DNA of 64,000 bases, taken from positions 11,182,201-11,246,200 of the forward strand of contig NC_133770.1 in assembly GCF_003597395.2 (NCBI RefSeq), read 5' to 3'. This document shows positions 36,401-48,400 of this stretch, one piece after another (the stretch's first letter is position 1; each line of letters opens with the position of its first letter). The notes below the pieces were generated by a model, which saw only the letters and a program-made list of their open reading frames with translations, was not told the origin of the DNA and did not search any database. The DNA comes from Chelonoidis abingdonii. Lineage: Eukaryota; Chordata; Testudines; Testudinidae. The translations under genes were made by a program, and so were the position numbers.

Positions 36401-39400
36401 TCACAAAAACACAATAATGTCACGGGATTGTGTACACTTACAGGGTAATGGTGGATAGTTCTGACATCCTGCAAGAGTGCTGGTTAGCCCTCTTGGGCTT
36501 ACAGTAGCATTTCTGAACGCAGCTGCTAAATATGACAAGATTAGCATTTTTTTCAGAATACCATGAAAAGGCCAAAGTAGGTCAGTTTCAACACATTTCA
36601 CGAGACATGGCACAAAGATGGAAAGTGGATGCAACTAAACGCAAATGCAGCGCAAACCAGCTCTTTGATCAAAGCAAAAACATAAATAAAATGCATTAGC
36701 TGCACTGGCAATTGTGGTGTATTGATTCACAGATAAGTTAAAGGAGGAACAACCTGGCTGCAGGTGATTAGAACATTTATGCATAAAAAAAAATACACAT
36801 GACTTTGCTATCAGATACTGCACAGAGAATAAAAGAACAATATACTTAATTGAAACAGACCATAGGTATTATGGAAAACAATTAAATAGTGGTATCAAGT
36901 TATAAAACAGAACTTGCTGTAAGTCTGTGTTGTTGTGTGACCAGCCCCAAATTAAAGGCATGTGTAATTCTGCAACCACGTGTGATTCATTATTAGAAAG
37001 TGGTCACGGACAACAATGTGTTTTTTTCAGTTTAGCTTCCTCTAAACCATGGGAATTCCTTGGGAAACTGTGTGCACGACTGGCTCTGCTCATTGGGACG
37101 TATCTCTCGCTTTGTCAGTGTGCTTACGCTAAGAGGAGTATACAAGTAAAAATGGCAGCCTTATTCAGTATTGACAGCACTGCACCTTTTCCTTGAGATT
37201 CCAGCTAAGCCCCATGGAAGAGGAGGGACTCATTACACTCCCATGTGTGCCTGGGAGGCATGCCCACTGCTGGTAAGAAAGGTAGTATTGGGGCAAGTTG
37301 GGGGAACATTTATAAGGAGCCAATGGCTAACAACTTCATATAGCGTGTGCAGGTGGCTTCTGCATCACTGCTTCCCCTTGGGGGTTGTGTCTGGGGAGAC
37401 AGCTTTAATTTGTTGCTGAGTCTCCATCGATGAAGGCTGCCCTGGGGATGTGTTGCATCAAGTACCCTGCCCCAGCAAGCCCCACCCAATTTGGGCGAGC
37501 AGCGTGTGGCAAGGAGCAGGGCTTATGAATGCTTTGTGTTGCTGCAACCCACCTGCAGGTGGACTTTTCACTTTGTCCCAGATTACACTGGTGGCATAAC
37601 TCTGGTATGAACGAGCCCCCAGAAGCCCAATGTGATTGCTTAGTCGGGCTTCCCCAGAGACCCTGTTACACAAGTGCTCTCTTCTAGTTTGCTTCTGGGG
37701 GGAAATCAAGGGGTTGGTTTTGATGTATGGATGGTATATTATCTAGGGTCCTGGCTGTTTTAGAGACCACATTCTCCACTGGTGTAAATCAGCACAGCTC
37801 CCCTGAAGCAGAGGAGCTGGCCCCTTATCCACCCTGGCCTGACTATACTGCACTTCTAAGAGATGGAGCACAGAAATTGCCGACCAAGGTGAGGGGGCTA
37901 AGGAGGTGGATCTAAGCCGCCTTGGTGCTCTCCAGCTGCTGGGGTACTCTGGGGGCCAGAGCAGCCCCCAGGATGAATTAGACAAATCTGGAAGGCTAAG
38001 CTATGGCAGGCTCCGGGGTCTGTCCAAAATCTCTGCAATGCTGCAACTCCAGCCCAGATATGTCCCTCCCTCCCACAGCATGCTCCCTAGATGAATATTT
38101 GAGAGGAGGTCTTCAGACAACAGTCACTGTCATTCTCATTTCCTGCATCAGAAGAATTCTCCCTGGCTGGATTCAGAGCTTCAGGGATGCTTGATGCTCT
38201 TCCAGCCCTTTCATCTGTTCTCTTACCCTCTGGTGGTTAAGATCATCTGAGGTGCTCCAGCTAACAGCCCACAGATTTGTATTTCTTGAGTCAGGTGGCA
38301 AAGCATTTCCAGGGAAGGCCATGACTGCAATTTGTTTCCCAACCTGACCTCAAAGACGTAACTCAGCTCTCTTGATTGCAAAGCCTACTTATTTACTCAG
38401 GCATTTGCCCAGGGTGGTGGCATGGGAAGGAAGGAATTTTTATGACAGTTTGGTGGACTTTTTGCACTGACAGCATGTCTTTCTCTGGTTGTGTTAATAT
38501 ATTATTATTTCGTGTTTTTGTGCAACTGCCTAGAGGTGGCAAAGTCAAAGCTTGCCAGCCCTAACGCTTATTGGGATGACTCAGTTCAGGCCCATCAGTT
38601 TTCCTAGAGATGGCAGAAAGGTGCATTTTATAAATGGAACAATAAAGTAGAATAAATATTTTGTAGCTGGACCATATTCATTACCACAGTTAGCACTGTT
38701 GAGTCACTTATTAAAGACACTTCTCTCTTTTTGCACCTTTAACAACCTTGACAGCTACATTTCAACTGCAGAATATTATTGGTGATGATGTAAGAGCCAG
38801 AAAGAACAGAGCAGGAGTTTTCGATCTTGTGGCACATACTGTTCTAGCAGATAGAAAAAAATAATCATGCTTTGACTTGTAAGCAGAGCTCATTTACTGT
38901 GCATAGTGCTGAGAGTAAATAAAGAACTGCATGGTGTTATTGTTAGAAAAACCACTTCTCAGAGTATAACTGTTCATTGCATTATGTACCTTGTCTCTTT
39001 TGACTGTGCTGTATTGTGCACTGTTTGGCAACTGAAATCGATAGTGAGGAATCAGGAGACAATTTTAGAAGATTCAGTCAGCTTGTTTTTATGAGTGCTG
39101 AAATTTTCAAAAGTGACTAGTGATTTAGGGTACCTCGCTGTTTGATTTTTCAGAGGGCCGGTGCTCAGCAGTTTCTGAAAATCTGGCCTTTTATAGTTTC
39201 CCAAATTGGGGATCCAAAAATTGACACCCCCAAAATTGCTTACCACTTTTGAAAATCTTAATCCTGGATTTAATTCTTCCTGACATGTTTTCATGTAGCA
39301 CCTTCTTTGAAGCATGAGAAATGCTTTCCCTTATCATGTCACTCCTTTTTTCCTTAGAAATAACATCTTTTATTGGACCAATTGTCTGTTTAATATCCTG

Positions 39401-42400
39401 TGACTGACACAGCTGTAGCTACACTCTTTTTCTAGCTGGCAGATTAATTTTCCATTGTGTGTGTGTATATATATCATTCTGGTGGATAAGAAACCAACAT
39501 GATTCTGCTTGTTTGCTAAACTAGCATTAGCAGCAGGAAAAGACACAGCTCTGAAAATAATATTTGATGACAAGTGCTGCTGCAAAGCCAGGAAAGAGCA
39601 ATACACGTTGTTTGGGGATAATTACAGAGAAGGTCTGCAGAACGTCATAAAAAATAGCAAAACCTTTCCACAAGTTTTCTTTTTTTCCAACTATCTTACT
39701 GAACTTAATAGAGAATTATATCCCTGCTATTGTGTGCTACAAGATAAACCAAACATATGTAGAACGTAGATCTGCTAGAAGCTTTTATACCACTTTTGCT
39801 TGTGTGGTTTTTTGGATACCATGCAGTTGTATCCAAATCCATTACCCTTCTCCCTTTTGGATAACTGAAAAAAAGGGGAAGAAAGGAATGCAAAAACTAA
39901 AAAAAAAAAAAGAGGCTTTTTCTTAAAACAAAACTGGATTTTTTTTTCTCCAAAAAAGCTCTCAAAAATCCCCAATTATTTCCTCTTAAAACATACTTAC
40001 TAGAGTTTTACCTGATCTAATTTGACCTATTGCTTTTCTAAACAGAGCGAAAAGCACATGAGGTCAAACCATTTCTTAATATTTAATAAAAATGTATTGT
40101 GCTCTAATTTTGCACAGCATCAGCACTTTGATAATACATTGACAGTGGATTTAGGAACACTGATAGATCATGTTTGTTCACTAGAATGGGACTGAGCAGT
40201 CTCATCAAGGCAGATGGAGATGAAGAGGTAGTGCTTAACTCAGACTTGCACAGGTGTAAGTGAGGAAGAATTTGGCTTATGCACGATTGTAAAGGTGAAA
40301 AACAGGAAACTTTAGAACTTAAGAATGATGCTATTAAGAATTCCTGGGCAAATCCTTTCAGGGGTGGGGAGTTGGGTGGCTTGTCTACACTACTGCTTAT
40401 GTTGATGTAAATTATGTCACTTGGGGTGTGAAAAAACCACACACCCCCAGGCAACATAACTCACACCTACTTAACGCAGTGTCTACACTTTGTGACGTCG
40501 GTGGGAGATGCGCTCCCACTGATATGGCTTCCGCGTATCATGGAGGCGGATTAATTACAATGACAAGAGAGTGTGCTCCTGTCAACATAGCGTGTCTTCA
40601 CCAGGTGCACTAAATCAACCCAGCTGCATCAATCACAGCGGTGTTGATTCAGCGCCATAGTGAAGACAAGCCTGGGAAAAGGAGACTGAAAACATAGCGG
40701 AAAGGAGACCAGAGATACTAATGCACACAAACTGTACAGAAAGGAGTGGAGCGGAGGAGTTATCTAATGAAAAATAGACACAGTGTACACCTCATATTCT
40801 AAGCACCTATTTGTATCTATTTAGCTTTTTTGAAGAGGCTTAAGTTGGAGTTTCTTCTCTTCCTACTGAATAGCACAGGATTCACTGTAGCAAGGAAAAT
40901 CAAAAATCACCCTTGCAAAAAGTGTGGTTTAAGGGATCAGGAAGAAATGCTTGCAAAGAGGAGGTAGTTTTGGATTTGAAAAATATTACTTGTGATGTCT
41001 GCAAAACTTCAGTTTATACAAGTTTTGAGCATCCGTCCTACTCAGGGAATCTATATTAGAACTTGCATGGTGACAGGTTTCAGAGTGGTAGCCATGTTAG
41101 TTTGTATCAGCAAAAACAACGAGGAGTCCTTGATGTACTTCATGCATCTGATGAAGTGGGTTTTAGCCCACAAAAGCTTATGCCCAAATAAATATGTTAG
41201 TCTCTAAGGTGCCACAAGGACTCCTCATTGTTTTTATATTAGAACTATGCATCACCCAATCCACGCAGGCACAGAGTAAGCTGTATTGCGTTTCTCCTGC
41301 CCTACGGACAAACGTTTTTGTGCACTTCACAAAGATAAATCTGCCTCTCAGCTGGATTTCTGAGAGTGAGTCCCGTTCCCCAGAACTCTTGGTCAGATCC
41401 AAACTCTCTAATATTCTCATGAGAACTCTTAGTTCAAAATCTCTGTGGATAAATTTGTTTCTGATCTTTAAGCTCGAGGAGTGTGTATTTCTATGGGCTT
41501 GCCAAGTCAAAGTCAATATAAAATCCTGGAGCTGCTGGGCAGAGGGCAGCTAATGTGACCAGATGCCTGTGAAGAGGCTATTTTTGTTTTCAATACTTCC
41601 CTGGTACTGATGACATGGGGCTCCAATGCTGCTTAAAGCTATATGAGTGTAAATCCTGATTAGCCCCACTGAAGTTAAAGGAGTTTACACCAGTTTAACT
41701 AAAAGCAGAACTTACTCCAGGTTTACTTCATGGTAACCAAAAGCAGAAGTTGACGCATGGGCTCTGGCTGCCTGGGGGGAAACCACCCCACACTGTTCCA
41801 CAGGCTTAGAGTTACTGGCCCTGTTCAGCATACCGCTGCTACTGACACTGGGTATTTGATAAGGATAACCTGTGCAAAAGTGCGAGAGCAAAGTGGCTGA
41901 GTGAGCTACTGAGGGAAGGAGAGTTTGGCTGCTCAGGGAGGAGGCTGAGGGATTATAAGAACCCAAAAGGCACCAGGTCCCCAGGAAGAGTAATAAAAAT
42001 GCCAAATAAACCAATGCCTGTAACACACATACGCTAAACTAAGGCTACATAAAAAAAGCCACAAGACTAACTGTTAAGGCCAAGAAATGTCAAATAGGCC
42101 AAAACAGAGTAACTTACCTGGGACACCAGGTGGGTCGAGGAACCATAAACCCCCTAACAGGCCAAGGTGGATGCTATCCAAAAGTGGCCTGTCCCAAAGG
42201 CAAAGAAACAGGTCCAATCCTTCTTAGGCTTGGCCGGGTATTACAGGCGATTTGTACCACACTACAGCCAAATCGCTGCCCCACTGACCGACCTGACCAA
42301 AAAAACCCAGCCAAATACAGTTAAATGGACTGATGAGTGTCAGGAGGCCTTTCCCCAACTTAAGGCGACGCTCACGACCCTGTGCTAAGGGCCCCCGGAC

Positions 42401-45400
42401 TTTGACAAGCCATTTTCCTGTGAAACCACAGATGGCCATTGAGCATGGTGTAGGAGCAGTTGACATGAAGGCAAGACCAGATTCACAACTTTCATTCCTG
42501 TCGTGTTTCTCACCAAGAAATTGTCTGAGAGGGAAACCACCGGTCCGTCAGTGAAAAGGAATGCTATCCATTGTTACGCCCTGAAAAAGCTTACGCCCAT
42601 ACTTTTGGGACGCCGGTTCACAGCTACAAACCAACCATGCTTACGCTAAAGTAGCGCATTTACCTGCCAAGGGAAACAACAAAAAAACTTCTTCGATGGA
42701 GTTAGCTCTCGCAAAGATTTTGATAGCTAAGGTTAATGTCTTTCACCTGTAAAGGTTAACAAATCAGTGACCTGCAACACCTGACCAGAGGACCAATCAG
42801 GAGACAAGATACTTTCAAATCTGGGTGGAGGGAAGTTGGGTGTGGGTCCTTTGTTCTTGGTCTGTTGTCTCTCTGGGCTCTGAGAGTGACCACACATATC
42901 TACAGGCTCTCTAATCTTCTGTTTCCAATTTGTAAGTACAAAGGTAGAAAGACAGTATAGTCTTTTAAATTGTTTTTTTTTCTTATTTGCCAAATGTGTA
43001 GTTTGCTGGAAATATTTTAAATTGTATTTTTTCTGGATAAGGCTGTTTATCCATTTTCTACAAGCTGAAAGACCCTGTAATATTCCATCTTAAATTTACA
43101 GAGATTATTTTTACTCTTTTTGTCTTTTATTAAAAACTTTCTTTTTTAAAGACCTAATTGATTTTTTACTCCTTGTTAATGCTAAGGTATTGAGTCTGTA
43201 CTCCCCAAGGACTTGGTGGGAGGGAAAGGTAAATTTCCTCTTTGTGTTAGATTCATGGAGCTTGAATCTGTATTGCCTCTGGGTGAGGGGGAAAAGAGGG
43301 AGAGAAACCTGATCTCTCTGTGTTGTGTTTCAAGGAGTTCAAGCACGGTAATCTCCTGGTGTACCCAGGCAGGAAAGATCTGGGAGGAGGTAAAGAGGGG
43401 GAAGGGAAATGATTTATTTCCCTTTGTTGTGAGACTCAAGGAATTTGGGTCTTGGGGTCCCCAGGGAAGGTTTGGGGAGACCAGAGTTTATCAGGTACTC
43501 AAAAACCTGATTGGTGGCAGCATATCAGATCTAAGCTGGTAATTAAGCTTAGAGGATTTCATGCTAGTACCTCATTTTTTGGACTCTAAGGTTCAGATTG
43601 AGGAAAGAATACTATGACAGCCCCGCCATCCTGAAAGCCTGAGCTTCTAGACTGTTTGCTTGTCTGCTCAGCCCTGCAACAAAGGGCCTGAGCCACCCAG
43701 TAACTGTGCTTGTCTGCTCAGCCCTGCAACAAAGGGCCTGAGCCACCTAGTAACTGTGTCTGCTTGCTCCGCCTTGCAGCAGAGGGCTGGAGCCACCTGT
43801 TAACTGTGTTTGTTTGCTCAGCCCTGCAGCAGAGCGTCTGAGCCCTAAGTGACCGGGGGCCGCCGCACAGCCCCAGAAGCAAGGGGCGGGCCCCGGGCCG
43901 ACAGAGTGTGGTGAGCCGGTGTGGCTCCCCTCCGCCCTCAAGGAGGGTTGAGCCCTGGTCCCGCTCCGCTACATGCACCCCACACCTTGAATACTATGTC
44001 CAGTTCTGGTTGCCATCACAAAAAGAATAAAGTGGAACTAGAAAAGCTTCAGAGAAGGGCAACAAAGATGGTCAAGGGTATGGAACAACTTCTGTATGAG
44101 AAGAGTCTAAAAAGCTTAGGACTGTTCATCTTAAAAAGAGATGACTAAGGGGGGATATGATAGAGGTCTATAAAATCATGAATGGTGTGGAAAGAATGAA
44201 TAGGGAAGTGCTATTTGCCCTTTCACACAATACAAAAGCCAAAGTCACCAGATGAAATTACTAGGCAGCGGGTTTAATACAAACAAGAGGAAGTACTTTT
44301 TCACACAACGCACACCTAACCTGTGGAACGCGTCACCATGGGACATTGTCATGACCAAAAGTATAACTGTTCAAAAAGAACTGGATAAGTTCATGGAGGA
44401 TAGGCCCATTGATGGCGATTAGTTCAGATGGTAAGAGTTGCAACCTAATATTCAGGGCAACTGTGAGCCTCTGACTAGAAGAAGCCAGGCGTGGAAGAGG
44501 GGATGGGTCACTCTATAATTGTCCTGTTCTGTACACTCCCCCTGAAGTTCTGGTATGGGCCACTGTTGGAGACAGGATACTGGTAAGATGGACCATGGTC
44601 TGACCTAGTATGGAAGCTCTCATGTTTCTCTGTTTTTGGAGATTGGCTCACAGTGGAACCATTTGTCTGGAAGTCCCAATCCCACTCAGCTGGGATGAAA
44701 TGGGATTTGGGTCCAAACCACCCCTAGTTAGCAATAAACCACACCCTGGAATCATTTTTGTTGTTGTCCATATTGATAGGGCAGGCAGGCAGCCCTGAGA
44801 AAGGCAGTGGGTTAAACTCGGCGATCAAGTAGCGGAAGGGAGACCATATTGTAGGGTAGCCCTTGTTTGGCCAGGAAGGCTAGGAGCAAAAAGAAGCAGT
44901 GAGCGGACACTTAAGCCTAGACTCTTCTTTACTAAATGTGCTATCGTTTCAAAGTTACATCATTTCGAGCTTCCCTTACATTGTTTCATGTGATCCCATT
45001 TAATCAAGTGAGTTGTTCTCAGTGATCCAAAGGGGTGTTGTACATTGTCATGTATAATGGAGTGATTCTGTTATAAATGAACTGACCTAACTGCAGAGGA
45101 CATGAGAGTAATGAGCCAATATGAAAAACATACTGTACTAGATGAAGTCTATGTGTGTTGGAATGCAATTACAGAAAGGAGTACTGACCTGATGTGCAGA
45201 GCACTCATGCCCAAATTCACACATTGAAGATCAGGGAATTCTTAATTAATTAATGAGTCACTACTGTTTTTTTAAAGATAGCCCTTAATGTCCCAAATCA
45301 GCATGAGCTGAAAATCTAATGCTAATGGCTGCATTTTCTAAGGGGCCCCGAAAATTTAGACTATCAAATTGAATTCCCACAAAATCAAGCATTTGCACAT

Positions 45401-48400
45401 GCCAACAAGATTTTGCATTCCTGGATCGGTGTACACAAACTCCCATTAGTGAAAGCACAAAACATACAGCAGGAAGCTTAGAGCGTATGTGAACATGTGA
45501 CACTGAGGGCCGGATGGACAGCTAGTGTAAACTGGCAGAACTCCATTGACCTCGATGCAGCTATGCCAAATTGACAGAAGCTAAGAGCAGGCTCTGTGGG
45601 CTCAATTACCCTTTCATTCACCCTGGTTGTACCCTGGCATAACTCCACTGACTTAAATGGAGTTACTCCTGATTTACAATGGTGTAAATGAGAGAATCCA
45701 CCTTAACATGCTGTATTAATAATGATCAGATTGACTCAGACATCACATGAGGTCAAATTCTATTCTTGTCTCCGCTTTGTGAAACCCCACAGCAGTCAAT
45801 GGGCCAAGGGATCTTTGCTACACCTCTTCAACCCAGTACTGTTAATGGCATTACTTGGGAGGAAATGAGGAAGATGTGACCCAGTGGGCTGCTGCATGAA
45901 GTGTACAGGCCTGTGACTGCAGACTCTTATTCATGTGAACTGTCCCATTTACTTCAGTGGAACTACTTATATGATTTGCAATTTGCAGGTTCCCTTCCTA
46001 AGTGAGGGAAGAATCTGGCCCAGAGAATTTAACTAACTGCATAATCACCAGCGCACAGTTCCTTTCATGCACACAGTTAGATGATTACCTGTTCTGTTCA
46101 TTTCCTCTGGGGCACCTGGCATTGGCCACTGTTGGAAGACAGGATACTGGGCTAGATGGACCTTTGGTCTGACCCAGTATGGCCGTTCTTATGTTCTAGA
46201 TATGTTAGTCTCATGAGAGACAGGTTCATCAACACCATTCCACACCACAGTCTTACTCAGCACAGCCATACATCATGAAATGCCTGCACGCTTGTCCAGT
46301 GCACCAATTTACAATCCTTAAGACACTCGGCACAAAGAGCGTCAATTGCAAAACAGAGGGCACAAGAAATCAAGGATAAGAAAAAAAGAAGAGCCATTAT
46401 TGGCAATTAATGCTGCTTTCATTTTTCATATGACAGAAGTCTAAAGGCGAATGGCGACAGATGTTTGACAGAATAGCATGTTGTGCTGCAAGCTTTGAAA
46501 GAAATTAAAAGCACATCATAGCTCAAGAGATGTCAGAATTATTCCCCATTATCAGCAGTCGGCGAACAACTGCAGCATGAAGACCCAATTAATTCAGCCC
46601 CATTAAGCAAGTGACTCCAAGAAACAAGGAGTGGGTATCAATTTGAAAAACAAAACTCAAAATCCCTCCCTCTCCCCACCCCAAAAAAACCAAGAATAAC
46701 CTTGCCATTTTGTCCTAGCCACTGTGTGCTTCAGTTCATGGCTTGACACACTAGCCCTGGCAAAGGTCAGACAGTGAGTGCCTAGGGAAGCTCGCACTCC
46801 TGCTGCACTAAATCCACATGTCAAAATACCATCTCAGAAAACTGTGGCCTATTGAAAGGACTGGGCTACTCAATAATTAGGGAAGTATCAAGTGACCCAG
46901 CAGAATGTAATGGCTTCAAGTGGAATCTACTGGGACATCACCAGGGCTCTCTTAATTTCAAAAATAGCCAACCCATTCACAACAAAGCTTGCCTGATGAT
47001 TATACCCTTTCCTCTCTACAGCCACATGCCAACATCATGGAACAAATACATTGGAGCAGAGTTTAGAGAATGCAATGTTTAGAGAAAAAAAAACTGGTCT
47101 ATTTTCCATTGCTACTTCAAAATAGAAAATAAAGCACAATTGGCCTACATAACGACTCTCACCTGTGCTGAGTGAGTTCTAAAGGGCATACCTCGAATTA
47201 TGACCCCCCCCCAAACAGAACTGTATTTTAAAATGTCATGCATTGCAGGTGACCTTGTAACTACCGACATGTGAGCAGTGCTGCTGTGATTTACAATATC
47301 AAAATCAGAGGATACCAGTGTTGTACGTAGGCACAAGTAAAGTGTTTGTGTTTCACTGGAAACTAACGGGATTTTCTTTAAACTGACCTCACTGCCAACA
47401 ACAAATCTTTTGTCCCTCATATGGAATGCTGCACTGGGAAGTCACTGATAAAATGGCAAAACGAAATCCAAGATGAATGTGGCTTTAGGCCTGCTCCTCC
47501 CATCACTATTAAAATAATGCAAGCAGGATATGTACAGAAGAAGGATGGATGGGTACTTAGGGTGCTAACCTGGGACTCAGGAAACCTTAGTTCAATTATC
47601 TGATCTAACAGAGGCTCCCTGTGTGACCTTGAGCAAGACACTTTGTCTTTCAGTTCCTCATGCGCTAAATGGGGATATAGATCATAGGGGCGCTGTGGGG
47701 AGAAATGCATTATAGATTGTGAGGCTTCAGATACTATAGGAATGGGACCATCTAAGTATCATATACAGATAGCTCAATGGCAGGCCAGAGACTTCCACTG
47801 CTTTCTGCAATTCGTGTTGGGGGCAGAAGGGGGTTCACCTTAATTACTCCTAGTGTGGTGCAGAGGTACAGAAAATTGTCTGTTTAATGGTGTTTAAAAC
47901 AGATACAACCCAATATTTGTGAAGGAGGCATTTTATCCTTGAACAGTGGGCAACTTTTGTAAGATTTAGTCTTTAAAAAAAATAGTCAGAGCAACCATTT
48001 TCAACATACTTATTGGCAGTTCTAGAAATGAGACCTAGGACCCCATTGTCTCATGTGCTGACAAGTAAACAATGTTCACTGTTTCCATAATCTTTTCCTA
48101 GTGTTGGAATGGATAAACCTTTGCTTAACAGACCCCTGCATTCCTGGTGTTAGTGGGAGTTCCACCTCCCCCCTATTAATAATGTCCGTGTTTAAGCAAT
48201 TAAAGCGCCGTGCCAATGGACAGACCGCTCAGCAAAGGAGCTGCAGTTTCCTATTATAATTGGGGTTTATGCCAGGAAGATCCTGTTGGAAATAACTGGC
48301 ACTGCTAATTTGAGCACTTGTAGCAACACAAAGCAGTAGCAAAATGAATCACTGAATTTCCAGTGACTTTGTCAGTGAATTGCAGAGGAGTGTTGTTTAC

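Larger units (their letters stand above)
27483..36441 (-). other. ADCYAP1R1: ADCYAP1R1 intron between hop and TM6 exons
   Basis: This 8.96-kb intron hosts the nested LINE cluster at 32245-34512, an L3 tail at 28900-28985 and a short repeat at 31252-31338. Stretches 29000-31250, 31340-32240 and 34520-35860 look like ordinary AT-rich intron with nothing I can name. Confidence 0.8.

Noticed and set aside
36401..36634. 77-codon - strand frame covering the hop exon
   Set aside because: It is in the wrong frame relative to the cassette; splice phase and homology fix the real reading.
43641..43850. CRISPR-like regular repeats
   Set aside because: The 50-bp units are head-to-tail with no unique spacers; a tandem minisatellite in a vertebrate genome.
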